Source: Phoronis australis
Lineage: Eukaryota; Phoronida; Phoronidae
Assembly (NCBI GenBank): GCA_002633005.1
Contig: NMRA01000374.1
Location: 187,921-245,143 of the forward strand
DNA length: 57,223 nucleotides
Reading direction: 5' to 3'
Position numbers and translations under genes: made by a program. Below the pieces are notes generated by a model. The model had not been told where the DNA came from. It did no database searches and saw only the letters and a program-made list of their open reading frames with translations. This document shows, in pieces, positions 22,000 through 33,355 of the stretch. Every line of letters begins with the position of its first letter. The stretch's first letter is position 1.

Positions 22000-22965
22000 G
22001 TTTTAAGTAGACTTGACATGTTTCGATGTCATTTACTCTAACACCATCAACAGAAGTGAGAATACAGTGGCCACCTAGCTAGGCCCAGCAACAAGTAATG
22101 AAGCACAGATACATTCAGTTACAGGGAGTGACAATGGACTAGACCAAAAATGACAACCTGTTGTGTGTCAGTTGCTGTGTAGAGCCTCACGAATTTTAAG
22201 CTCCTTTGTTGTTACTGCCTGGTCTATTATTGCAAAGTCATTGAAAGAGCATTGCTGATAACAGTGATTGGAGCTCTGTAGGTGAATATTTACGTGCAAA
22301 TTTCTGTCAGAACTTAGATGTTCCTTGGTCCTGGTTTTCAAATGGTGAACTGTTTCGCCTATACAACTGGAGCCACATCCAGCACAGATAAATTTGTATA
22401 CTATCCTTTACCGTAGACACATAGGAATTTTGTCCTTGGGGTTAAATAAATTTGACAGTTTTAGAGACTTGAATGTTAATACAACTCTTAGGTTCACAAA
22501 GTAATCATTCACCAATTTGTTGAGTTTTCTTTGATCAATCTTGGCGTAAAACCCAACATAAGGTATTTTGAAGTACTTGCAGATAGTTTTGTCTACAGGA
22601 TGAACATCATCAGGGTTACGTTGGAGTCTTGCCTTCAGTACCCTATTGACTAATTGTAGGGGATAGCCATTCTTTTGCAAATTTGTTGTAAGTTCGTTAA
22701 CATTAGAATCAAGTCTAGCCCAAGTGTTGTTAATGCGATATACCCTGTCTATTAGAGTTTTAATGAGACCTACTTTATAAACAAAGAGTGTGAAGCTATG
22801 AAAACAAATGTACAGTTTTGTGCAGGTCTTTTTATGAAGTACTGATGTTATCACTGAGGTACCCTCACGCTCCACTAACACCTTTTATTAGAGTTTTAAT
22901 GAGGCCTACTTTATAATTCTCAAAATTAAGGACTCGTATGTTGTTGCTGTTATTAAATTTTTCTA
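22000..22965 (-). mobile_element. Penelope-like element, 3' part with GIY-YIG endonuclease
   Basis: Minus-strand remains of the Penelope RT-endonuclease protein. From 22881 downward: TSVLHKKTCTKLYICFHSFT, YKVGLIKTLIDRVYRINNTW, YFKIPYVGFYAKIDQRKLNK and FKSLKLSNLFNPKDKIP (end of RT and linker). One in-frame TAA at about 22408 is followed by the GIY-YIG nuclease: IVYKFICAGCGSSCIGET, then HLKTRTKEHL, down to about 22190. Downstream is a 3' region ending near 22000. The RT palm is absent, so the copy is 5'-truncated. A 31-base repeat (TATTAGAGTTTTAATGAG...) occurs at 22748 and 22886. It is nested in the plus-strand LINE, so it is the younger insertion. Confidence 0.8.
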
Positions 22966-23467
22966 CAGATATGTTCATAATTACTTACCTTCATTTTTAA
23001 CACGTTCAATTTAATAACCCGTGGGTCTATTCATGAACATTACACTAGGCAACAACATCTTCTACCACTCCTCGTTGTACTAAATCAATTGCTGAAGATT
23101 CAGTTCGCAATGCCCTACGTCATATCATTAATAACCTTCCTGAAAGTGTCTCCCTAAAACAGTTTACCCATTCGTTATCATCTGTTATAAATTATTTTTA
23201 AAATGTTTGTTTTGAAAGTTATGAACTTGAGTGCACTATTCCTAACTGCTTTGTGTGTAACTATCTCCGATAACCTCTCCTAGTCTTTTCACAAGTAGTT
23301 TAAATTACATAATCACCTAATCTTTGTAATTCTGATTATCTGTAACACTGACTTTTTTATTCTCTTTCGGCTCCGTGGTCAGCGGTCCCTTCGGGTCCTT
23401 CACGGAGACTCCATGAGCGTAAATCTGTATCAAGTGTATTTTTTGTCTTAACGTGAATAAAGTGTAA

Positions 23468-23551
<84 letters not shown>

Positions 23552-23560
23552 TACTACTGT
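23468..23560. repeat. CTG/TAC-rich microsatellite at a LINE 3' end
   Basis: ACTACTACTG then about 20 CTG units with one CTT interruption, followed by CTACTACTG. It directly follows the LINE 3' UTR. Minus-strand poly-Ala frames here are artefacts. Confidence 0.9.
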
Positions 23561-23593
23561 TGTAGACACAAGATCTCTCAAACGTGAGCCATC

Positions 23594-24031
23594 TTGGGTC
23601 AAGTGAACGACGTAATCATTTTTGTGGTCACGTTTTCCTGTCCTGGTTGCATGAAACAGTCCGAAGTAGGGACTCGATTAAGTTCTCTAAATTTTCTACG
23701 TATTTGTGGACTTAAGACACTAATTTTCCTTTCTTGTGCTATTTTAGTTTCATTACTAATGAATACAATTTTTGGCTTTGATAAAAAGGGAGGGCAAATT
23801 TTACGTTCGATTCTCGACATTATTGAACATAAGTTGGGACCGTCATTCAACGTCCATAATATAGAGACCATTGAGCAAAGGGCTCATATTTTATTAATAC
23901 TATTAGAAAGTACTGTTGGTCAGAGAGGATGTCATGATGAAGAGAAAATGAAAGGAAATGTTACATTACAGATAGTACTGGTAGTATGCATTGAAGACAT
24001 GGAGGTTTCATTTGGTCTTGTTCACATTTAG
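23594..24031 (+). other. unrecognised open frame, overlapping frame on the other strand
   Basis: A 145-codon plus-strand frame contains one hydrophobic segment (TLIFLSCAILVSLLMNTIFG). A 90-codon frame overlaps on the minus strand (SIMSRIERKICPPFLSKPKI). The minus frame has the more ordinary composition and could be a retroelement scrap. Neither is recognised; which strand, if any, was coding is undecided. 24032-24170 is featureless. Confidence 0.2.
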
Positions 24032-24170
24032 AAAGCAATTATAAACTTCTTATTTGCCCGAGCTTTGAATGGTTGAATGACGGTATACGTGCTCTTGAGG
24101 TCATGTGTAATAGTTCAAGCACTCATCAGTTAATCAGAAAGTGAATTGCATAAGAAGCTTATCTGTAAAC

Positions 24171-24245
24171 CAGTGCTGTAGTGGTAAAATTAGAGATAAG
24201 TAGGCGCCCAAAGCCTAGCGTATCGGTTTGAGCACGGAATTTTAA
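24171..24245. mobile_element. truncated hAT-like MITE (same family as 35989-36144)
   Basis: Begins CAGTGCTGTAGTGGTAAAAT and continues AAGTAGGCGCCCAAAG to TTGAGCAC. This matches the complement of the right half of the complete element at 35989-36144. The other end is lost. Confidence 0.7.
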
Positions 24246-24302
24246 ATGTTCATTGAGCTCGAAAAACCTGACTCACAAACACGCAGGCCTATTTTTTGAC
24301 TC

Positions 24303-24350
24303 ACGAGTGGGTATTTACAGTGGCGGACCTAGGATGTCGCAGAAAGGGGG
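24303..24350. mobile_element. lone hAT-type terminus
   Basis: CAGTGGCGGACCTAGGATG followed by a G-run matches the terminal class of the 15.0-kb MITE. No partner end is found, so it is a fragment. It could belong to the hAT relic just downstream, but the distance and lack of a second end leave this open. Confidence 0.4.
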
Positions 24351-24852
24351 CCCAAACATACATATTTGAAGGCAAAGGTCCACGTGCATTCCAATCGGTC
24401 TCTGAAGGTGGAGACCAAACAGGAAAAATGGACGCGTAACGCCCAGATAGGATTTGCTGGCGGCGTTTTAGTAGCCCGTTGGTTGTGTCCTCCGGGCCCT
24501 TCGGTCCTTCTTTATCTGCCTATGGTATGACTGCATAATTATTACTTCATCTTAAAATATTAATTTAAAATTCCATTACCGTCTGCGAACATATGTAACT
24601 GTGAACATTCAAAGTCTAATTACACAAACACGCTGTTACACAAGCAATGATGTTATATTAATCAGCTGAGCACCATGTAAAATGCGCACTTATGCATGAG
24701 CTCATACATAATGCACAAACTTGAAGTAGGGTAATAACCTGTCCAGGACGTATGGTCACGTTTGTTCCTTTAGGGTTCCCTTAAGTTCCAGTGACCCAAA
24801 CCTCTTCTCTTGAGCGCATGTTATTGCAGTGGAAAATGCTTGCCCGGTATTA

Positions 24853-25520
24853 TCAACCATAGGCTAAGGAAGACGAACAATCCGACGAATAGGCTTGTAT
24901 GGTTGTGGTATAGTTGTAGTTCTGCATGTCAGATCCACAAAAAAAGCTTGGCAGCTCTTCTAGCACACCGTGCATCTGCGCAAGATTCTGAATAAAGGTG
25001 GGACTTTTCAAGTATCGCAGTAATCCCCAAAACATGCTTCGATCTCTCGAATCACGGTTTCTGTCTTCACTAGCTAACTCGAAATGTTGATGTAGTGCGT
25101 TTAATGATCTCCACACTGTCTTTACCGTTCTGAAACTGCTCGCCACCAACGAACGTCAAGCACGCGACCTATTCGAACAAACTGGTACTCTAAATCATCA
25201 GCAGCTTTGGGTGTTCGGCTGTACAGTGAAAAGACTATAGCCATAACTACTCTGAAATTACCACACCCAGTCACTTCTGCCACAGCATCCCCAACTGCCA
25301 ACTCTAGCCTTTGGTTTAAGCAGTGTCATGTCAAATGTCTAGGGAAGCATTTCCGTAATCGTGTTGAAATTTCAGAACGTGTTCCTGTCCTGGCGCCGTC
25401 ACTTGCTAATGCCACGAGGTACTCTCTGTTAAGGAGGGACGCACAGATGGATCCGTCGGTTTGTTGTTTAAACTGGACATGATCAAGCATATAAAATTGG
25501 GACGCTGTCATCAAAACATG
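24853..25520 (-). pseudogene. hAT-family transposase relic (ZNF862/KIAA1586-like)
   Basis: Minus strand, N- to C-terminal: ALASDGARTGTRSEISTRLR, then a stop, HCLNQRLELAVGDAVAEV, SLYSRTPKAADDLEYQFVRI, GRVLDVRW, then a one-base shift to VASSFRTVKTVWRSLNALHQ, HFELASEDRNRDSRDRSMFW and GLLRYLKSPTFIQNLAQMHG. The series of SDGA, HC.N.RLELAV, LDxRW and VASSxRTVxxVW, in this order, is the RNase H/insertion region of hAT transposases and of ZNF862/KIAA1586-like derivatives. At least one in-frame stop (about 25326) and one frameshift (about 25150) show decay. The BED finger and C-terminal dimerisation part are not found. No terminal repeats assigned. Confidence 0.75.
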
Positions 25521-28194
25521 CCCTTATGTAAATGATCGGTGCGCTTAATTTGCTTACCACTGTGGATATCTTGGTATTTTCTGCCATAACTGTACTCACG
25601 ATTTTTCCTCGCATTTGCTTGGCTATGTGCTTGATTATGGACGTTGCACTTAAACTTCAAACCATCAGTTTTTAAAGGTTTATGAGAGGTTCGTGATAAG
25701 CGAATTGGCTATTCATTTGATCAAGTAAATATGCCGTTCTGGAGACCTTTTTCGTTGGAGGTTTTGCAGCATTTTAAAAATTACAGAGTTTAAAAGGCAT
25801 ACTGTGGTAGATGCTCAGGAGGTGTTGCCGTGTTTGTGAAAGCAGCATTATCTAAGTAAGTCCTCAAAACATTTTCTGATTATCCTGACATGACAGGAAT
25901 TGTTTGTGATGGTCGAGCTTTCAAAATAGACAAAGACCGGGCGTACTTTATATTTTGACTTATGTTGCTCCAGAATCATTTACTGTTTCTAGCAATGCGC
26001 ATGGGGGCGGTAGTTTGAAGGTAGAAGAAGATTGAAAATATCCCTCAATAGCGGAGTTGCAACGCCGCCATATTGGAAATGGGTCAGAATGTTGCATTGT
26101 GGTTAAGCCGGTAAACAAGTACGTCGGCAAGCGTGGGGGCGAACCGGCCACAGGGAGGTTATACGTGTTGTGTGCCTGGCATGCTATAATACCAGTTAGC
26201 GAAATAAAAAATTTAGTTACTACCTGTTTCCCAAGGATCAAGAACTGCGTTAAACATGGGTCAGAGACATCGGTAGAGCTGGTAGCAAAGGCCGACTTCG
26301 TGAATTCTTTCCGACTTCGTAGCATAAAGTGTGCAGCGCTCATTTTGAGGGCGGCAAGAAAACGTATCTTAGAAACTGCCCAACAATATCTCCCTTCAAA
26401 GAAACAGTAACAAATACTCCACGGCGGTTGGTAGTGAAAAAAAAAATTTTTTTCGCTTGACCAGAACCAAGCCAACATGAGCAATTTTGAGGATAATGCC
26501 TCTGCACAATCACCTGTTCTGGGTCGACTCACTTAACGTATGCACACTATATGCATTACGCGCTAAGATAAAGCGTGCAGATTATTATTATTTACTTTCT
26601 ACAAAATTGTGGTACATTGCTATCAAAATTCGTTGTTAAATTACGATCATTTTTCATAAAATTTTGTTGAAGTTCCAGGGCGAAATCTTGCCGACAAATG
26701 CGTAGCTGCTGGTCTCGCAATCGTCGATAGGGCTTGAATTCTTAAATAAGAATACAGCTTTGACTCAACAAATTACCTGAAATCCTCCTCAAGTTTTCCA
26801 AATAGCGTCTCTAAGATTTTTAAGTTCTTGTGAAGTCTGGATTAACTGCAGATTAAGTCCAAATCTACGCTAGATTGTAGCACGCAACCCGAGAAAAATC
26901 TCTGTGGGAACACATGTTGTTGTCACGTGACGTTTGTTTTGAAGTTTGTATGCATGTGTGTGAGAGTAAGCGTGCGTGTGCTTGTCAGAGTTCATTTGCC
27001 AGAGTAATGTAATGATCTAGGTGTGCATTGTATCAAAAAAAATAAGTCAAGCAGTCAAGCAGAGCGTGTTTTAATATTTACGGCTTAGCACTTGCTGGCC
27101 TCATCTGCTAAAAACGTTCGAGAATTTTTTCGGTAAGACCGACATGTCACTCATTGAGTCGCCGGGTGAGTGGATGCGTGACCGTAGTGTAACAGCTATT
27201 TCCCGGAAGATTTGGGGTGTAAGGGTGCGAAGTGGGTCATTTTGACCTTAAAAACACCAATTATGATTAGTTAAATAATTTCTCTTAAAAATAATGCAGA
27301 AGCTTTTTACGGTATTGGAAACTTTCGGAAATTAGTGCCAATATTTATTTGCCGATGCTATGTTACCCGATTAATCTTCGATGACAGTCGGTACATTATG
27401 CAGCGCGCGCTTCTTGGTCGCGTGCTAACACTGGTCGAGTTTTTTTTTTTAGTCTTCGATTCACGGTTTTCACATGCACAAAGAAGTTTGAGGCCGGAGA
27501 AGATCTGTACTGGAAAGAAACAATGCAATCCCGCTCTTTGACAAGTACGCTGTGTCTGTTTTCAAAGTCCAGACCCGCGTAGTGGGGCACATCCCTCGCA
27601 AGAGCAGCAAAACTTCTGCGTTCTTTTTGAATCGCGGCGTAAGTTTGAAGTGTATACGGACATAACGGTGAGGCTCGTGGTCCGTTACAAATTCAGGCTG
27701 TCGGATCTTTCAATTGATAAATTGGAGACGTTAGAACTGTAGGTAAGGGCATTTTTCGCATGTAGTTCATGGGCTGGGCGCTTACTTTAGCAAAGTCTGA
27801 AAACGCGTTGGGGCACTTGTTGAGCCATGGGCGCTAATTAGGGCGAATAGCGGCAGAATTACATACAGCAGCGTAGTTTAATGCACACAAATTACACGTC
27901 GTGCAAACCAGCCGGTCATCCCGTTTACCATCAACAATCCCAGTAGCCTTTGCGCACCCTAATTTCCGGACATGCGCAATCGTTAAATCGATTCGGTTGC
28001 AACTCCGCTATTACAAGCTACTTTAATGTGTAAATTGCATATAATACTGACTGGATACTTTAACGCTAGGACTGCAGGCCTAATCCACAGATTGTATATT
28101 AGATGATTTTTTGATATTCCTAGGGATTCACTTGATGGTAATGTTAACAACTTTGGGAGATGATTTTTGTAGTTATTTAAAACGTTTGGTATTC
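25521..28194. other. no supported gene; longest open frame is doubtful
   Basis: A 190-codon minus-strand frame (25960-26532) is the longest in the window. Its composition (many Ser, Phe, Cys, Trp) and lack of any domain argue against coding, and a 117-codon plus frame overlaps it. GTTGCAACTCCGCTATT occurs at about 28000 and in inverse at about 26047. 26533-28194 otherwise holds only A/T-rich sequence. Confidence 0.35.
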
Positions 28195-29240
28195 ACATAG
28201 TGAATTGATGATATGAGAATGAAAGACAACAAAACTAGCGATCATTATGTTTTAAAACTTATTGACGGATTATTGTAATCATAACTCGTATTCATATATT
28301 AAGTCTAAACGCCCATTCTAACTTATAGTGTTGCGCCACAGTGAAAATAAAGTTATATTGAAATTGGAATATTGATAGCTGACGTGAGTTAATTTTTGCG
28401 TACGAAAACAAAAGAAAATATTTATTTATTAAACAAATATTGGAATAATCGGAGTTGTTTGTAATAAATTAACCCACCACAGATATAGTGTTGGTACAAA
28501 ACCTTCAGACAACTTCAGAGGATAGTTCATCTACAAAATAAATAAGATAAATAAAAAACAAAAACACAAAAAAAAAGTTTTGAATATTCTGTATAGACGG
28601 TTAGTCAAAAACAACGAAAGGCTGGATATTACATATGCGAAATGAAATTTAAAAGTCTAGCTAAGAAAAGGGTTACCAAATGATAACTCACCGCTAACTC
28701 GCACGAGGATGGAGCATGGACTTTATGGCGAATTTGTTTGATAAAAAACACTAAAACTAACGATCGCTGTGTTTCAGAATTTGTCGACGGATTAATGTAA
28801 TCGCAACTCGTATACATATATTTACATTCAAAGTCTAAACGCGCATTGTAACTTATCGTACGGAGATTTTTAGATGGAAATTGATAAATTGGTAGTTGAT
28901 GTCTGTTAAAATTTTTGCTTACTGAAAAAGAGAATAAAAATTTTGAAATTATCGGAATTGTTTACGATAAACTCACCACATAGATAGTGTGGGTGACAAA
29001 CCTTTATACAACTTCAGAGGATGGTTAACATACAAAAAGACAAAAATAATAAAAAAACAAAAATGTATTGAATATTGAATATTGAATATAGACGATCTAC
29101 AAAATGAAATAAAAATATAGAGTATAGACGGTTGGTCAAAACAACGAAAGGTTGGATACTACGTACGCGGAACGAAACTTAAGTCTGGCTAAGAAAAGAG
29201 TAATAAGCAAATGATAACTCACCGCTAACTCACAAACTCT
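28195..29240. repeat. ~0.53-kb tandem duplication
   Basis: Two head-to-tail units offset by about 520-530 bases: GACGGTTAGTCAAAA at 28596 versus GACGGTTGGTCAAAA at 29127, and TAGCGATC at about 28236 versus TAACGATC at about 28756. The unit ends in CAAATGATAACTCACCGCTA, which is an exon end plus donor on the minus strand. The duplication breakpoint cut that exon in unit 1. Confidence 0.75.
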
Positions 29241-29330
29241 GATCTCGGAATAGTTTCTGTAATCGGCCATCTCTATTCCGTTTACTATATCGCCGGCGTT
29301 CGAGGTCTTTATGTACACGTTACGTAGCAC
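29223..29330 (-). CDS. small coding exon, possible end of a galactose-binding domain
   Basis: Minus-strand exon bounded by acceptor TTATTAG| at 29331 and donor GCG|GTGAGT at 29222, 108 bases, phase 0 throughout. It reads VLRNVYIKTSNAGDIVNGIE then MADYRNYSEIRVCELA. The closing pattern (hydrophobic, R/L-CE-L/V) resembles the last strand of F5/8C or fucolectin-like domains, which would fit the other F5/8C exons here, but the match is weak. Its last residues (CELA) and donor recur in the truncated duplicate at about 28690-28700. Confidence 0.4.
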
Positions 29331-29625
29331 CTAATAATATATAGACAATAATTTATTTGCGACGCGTGTATGCCCAGTGTTTGGAGTAGGGTTTGTGTCA
29401 GCCTAGGTTTTCCGTGATGATTATGAAAGATTTGTCAAAGCTCAGACGGTGCTTTGTGTATATTTGTGTACGAAAACTTGACGTCACACTTCGCATTCAT
29501 CCACTTTTATTCACTTTTGTATGCCGTTAGTAATTCTCGGTTAAACACGAAAAGTTTCTTTTCTCTCTTAGTTGACCACACTATTTCCAATACCATGTAT
29601 ACCTACCTGCAAGCAAGGTGCAAGT

Positions 29626-29997
29626 TCACCTACTTTTATCCCAAAAGACGAGTGTTCGACGGACCTTTGAACATTTAATTCGAATATTTAATAATTTGCT
29701 ATAGACTACTTTAACGGATTCTGAAGGTCTTGATGATTTTTGTAGTGTATTGGAATGATGATTTTTGCAGTGTTGGTTTGTCATTAATACACGTTTAAAC
29801 GCTATCGGTTTTATGTTTTGTTTTAGCTGGTCGCCTCTTGCTATTAGTATTATTATTGTGATTCGCTTAGTACCGTCGGGTCCTGGGTTAGACTTAACGT
29901 GACATCTGTTGTTGAGTTGGGTGGTTATCGCCTTTTGTATACGCCTTTGCTTTTGATCAATGAGAGAGAACAAACAATATACAACGGCGACACTCAC
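29626..29997 (-). other. possible LINE 5' remnant with a 2A-like NPGP motif
   Basis: A 123-codon minus-strand frame contains CHVKSNPGPDG (about 29870-29900). The D(V/I)ExNPGP 2A-like motif occurs near the N-terminus of ORFs in some invertebrate LINEs. Here the Asp-x-Glu part is degraded to His-Val-Lys. The following TKRITIIILIARGDQLKQN would suit the start of an endonuclease ORF but is not diagnostic. No further LINE domains follow. Confidence 0.3.
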
Positions 29998-32900
29998 TTA
30001 ATTGGCGCAAGCGAAATAAGGTAATCCACGTTTTGTTCTTATTCAGCAGTGTCATCCCTCTTTTGTTTTGGTGTCGATCTGTTGCGAGGAGCCGCAAAAA
30101 CGAGCATCGAGGCGCCTCTCTAACGGGGCTCATTACACTTATTACGTCATGAGGTGTGACGTCATTGGCTCATCCGTCTGGTAGGCGGATGGTGTCCCTT
30201 CCTATTGCAGTTATCTCACGTGACCTGACCTTTTCCTTTCACATGGATGACCTTTGACCCGAGGAGCCGAAAACAGGCGTCCAAAACCTCTTACTATACT
30301 ACTAGCCTAGTACTAGTCCACGAGAGCACCAGCCACCCAGCGGCAAGGTGGGGGTCAGCCGATTTTCAACAAATTTGGCACATAGGTAGTCCTATGGGAT
30401 CTATAAACATTGGTAAAATGTTTCCTCAAAATATTACGATTTACCAAAGTTATAGGCTCAAACACATTTTATGGCTTCGCAGCCATGTTTTTACGGTATA
30501 CTGGAAACTGTCCAGCTTTAACTGTTTATATTATTACTTGAATGATAGCTACGGAATTATTATTCACTTGGCCTTGTTTAGTGGTGCCTATAGATTGTTA
30601 CACAGATGTCTTGAAAAAATTCCGCTTTACCATCCTCATTTAGTAGTTTTACTTCACTGCCCCCGTTATGCTATTTTGAGGTTATGTTGAGTACACTGCT
30701 GTACCAAATCTGCCCCACTGCTATGAGAATGAAACTTGTCCAAAATGTTGACAAAACAAGTTACTTTCATTGCATAAAATAAAAACTTTGTCAGCCAATT
30801 TATTAATTATACATTTTGGCACCTCAAATGTACCAAAATGAGAATTTTTCAAATATCTGAGATCGATGCGTGAGCACGTAAATTCAGATTGTCCTACATG
30901 TTTTTCGAAATTTTGCAACGAGTTTGTTCCTCCTTAATGTTTTGAATGTTTTACTGCTTACCACTTACGACTATAGTACTCCTAGACACCATGGCTCCGT
31001 TTTGTAAAAAGCCGATTATGTCCTCCACAGTGAATAGGGTTAGACATGAACTCGACAAATGTAGGTTATTTTGATTTACAGTCGTTATGCCTTGCAATTT
31101 CCTCATGGGTATTTCTTCACACACATATTCAAGTCAGATTTCTTGTTGGTCAAATGTTTCTGCAGAGCATTGTACTCAAAAGAATGATAAGTTTGGTGGC
31201 ATGACCCCAATTTTCCCACGACTTAAAACAAAAACCGCAGACATTTTCATGACGAAATACCGGGTTTGCAGTTCTCTAAAAACATTCGAATGACAAGACA
31301 AACTCCATCACTATCCGTGGCAACTCGTCGCTTGTATATCGCCCATCGGTCCTATCATTGTTTTCCTTTGTTGTGTCATTCTTGGATATAACAACACAGG
31401 TCGCATGGATATAGAACCTTGTGTACATCAGACCGATGCCGATAAATGCTCGTCATTATCTTTATTATAACAACGGGAACAATGAAGATGCTAATCTATT
31501 GTTCTCTATGCGACCAGGTTCCCCGTCGATTCCCAAAGTATCCACAAACAATGACCACGCACCTCAGTAAATTTACTGGGCACATGAATCCTTTCCGTGG
31601 AACCTTAACACCAAATTTTTATATCTATGTATTGTGTTGAGTTGTATTGCTATTGGTGCGGGTTCAGACTCCGTTGCATTAAGATTTCAATCCCCAACCC
31701 TGTATTATGTAGTTTGAGTGAAATTTCTAGACAATGCAGGTTTGTAGATTTATTCTCCTATAAATGAAGAGCAAAAATCAAATTCTACACTGGTTTTTTA
31801 AAAGAATAAAACAATGTTTGATAATCTTATTCCTTATCTTATATTTAAAAGATGACTACCTCACAGACAACACATCTAAGTTGAAGATATTTCTTGTGAA
31901 AAAATATAAAACACCAACCAGAGACTTGTATACAACAAAATATGTTTTCATAATACAATATAAAGATAACTGTACAGTCAAAAGTGCAAATGTTATGACT
32001 CTAATACAAAATTGTCAACACTGAGTCAACCACACAAAACCCATCAAGTCAGGGAGTTGCATTTAAGGTGATGTAGTCTCACTGCGAAAAAGTGATTTCG
32101 GAATGTCGCTGACAACACTGGAAGTTTTTCTTCACAAACGTGAGATAGCTGTGTGTACCACATCAACGTTCTTATCAACCAATTACCACTACAAAATGAA
32201 ACATTGGCTTGTCTGTTCCAATTAGACAGCATTTTACAATGAAATGGTCATGAAAAAATACTTTTGCAACATGGTTTGCATTACAATTGCCGTAGGATTA
32301 CAGTTGTACATACATACTAGACCAGAAATAAAGTTACCCATGGGAACCATAAAATGGTCAATTTGCCAAAAACCATGGAGCCTCCAGAGCTAATGTGCCA
32401 ATACTTTTTAGCGCTGCAACAAAAAATCACTTGAAGTGGACATTAACTCGCCTAAAATGACATAAAACAATTTTTGATTTGTACATTTTACCATCATGAA
32501 ATAGGTATTATTTCCAGGTCACTTTTGAGCAATTTCGGAATTTCGAAAGATCTGGCAATATGCAATTGCTAGAGACCAGTGTAATAGTAGGTGATTTTAT
32601 ACACAGAGCATGGTGTCGAGGAATAGCAAACTGTCAATTTGCTGCAATTCCAGAAATCCCCTCCCACCTGTATAAGGAACAAATTGAGCAAAGTTTATAG
32701 AGGTAAATGGTCTAAATCAAAACTTTACCTCCTGGATAGAAGGTTTACAGCCCAGGCAGAAAGATAAGTTAACAAAACCAGCCTAACAGTAAGAGGGGCT
32801 CAAATTTCAGTAATACCCATTCACAAACAAAAATCTGATGGCAAATAAAATGTGGAAACATAAATTCAGATTAATTACGTAATTTCAAGGAAAAGAAACA

Positions 32901-33355
32901 GTGCAGTGGTCAGAAATCATCTAAATCTGATGGCCACACAGAAATTCTGTCAGACCAAAAAATCTAGTGGCTAAACAAAAAGAACATTGTACCATTACCA
33001 TGTAGCTGTTCCAACTTAATCCAGTGGCCCAGGATCATGATCGGTGCCGGGAGAAAATTCAATCCAGGTAAATTTTAGATTTGTGCTGTTCACACAGCAG
33101 TTCTGCTACAAACAAAGCTTGCAACAACACTCACACAAGCCTACTTCCCTACACATCTGTGCTTACACAATAATACCACCACTGGATTTAGCAGATCAGC
33201 CAGAGTATTTACAGGTCCAGCCACTATACTGTTTTCTCCCTTTGAATGTTTACAATACTACATCCTTGACAATCTCAGAGGGCATATTGTCTCTTTCCAA
33301 TGTATACTCCACTTCCTCCGTCCCAGTTTCCCCCACTTTAGCTGAGAGTGGCCTA
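29998..33355. other. no supported gene
   Basis: A 147-codon plus frame (30247-30690) and an 86-codon frame (31764-32024) have no recognisable domain and A/T-driven composition. 30100-30250 is locally GC-rich, with TGACGTCA-like strings (TTACGTCATGAGGTGTGACGT), possibly regulatory, but there is no gene to attach it to. Confidence 0.35.

Larger units (their letters stand above)
21580..23560 (+). mobile_element. LINE fragment split by a Penelope-like element
   Basis: The 5' part (21680-22000) carries the end of the RT region: CGRLLGVTINENL, HINNLLRKISRLRGVHNNL, HFNYGILLWGCEHD and, after a shift, NAQTDPLFKT. The 3' part resumes near 22970 (YVHNYLPSF, then SIAEDSVRNALRHIINNLPE and ESYELECTIPNCFVCNY). 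It ends with a 3' UTR and AATAAAG at about 23456, leading into a CTG-rich microsatellite. RT catalytic motifs are not in the surviving part. Several stops and frameshifts make it dead. The conserved GVTI..L.W..HI layout is typical of CR1/L2/Jockey-like ORF2 ends, but the clade is unresolved. Confidence 0.7.

Noticed and set aside
23357-23602. Poly-alanine protein on the minus strand
   Set aside because: Produced by the CTG repeat; the flanks are LINE 3' UTR.
25960-26532. 190-codon minus-strand frame, the longest in the window
   Set aside because: No domain, odd composition, an overlapping long frame on the other strand and no supporting splice structure.
30247-30690. 147-codon plus-strand frame
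   Set aside because: No recognisable motif; its start lies in GC-rich non-coding-looking sequence and the rest is A/T-driven.
31640-31720. tRNA-like GGGTTCAGACTCC string
   Set aside because: No cloverleaf arms could be paired around it and there is no A-box at the right distance.
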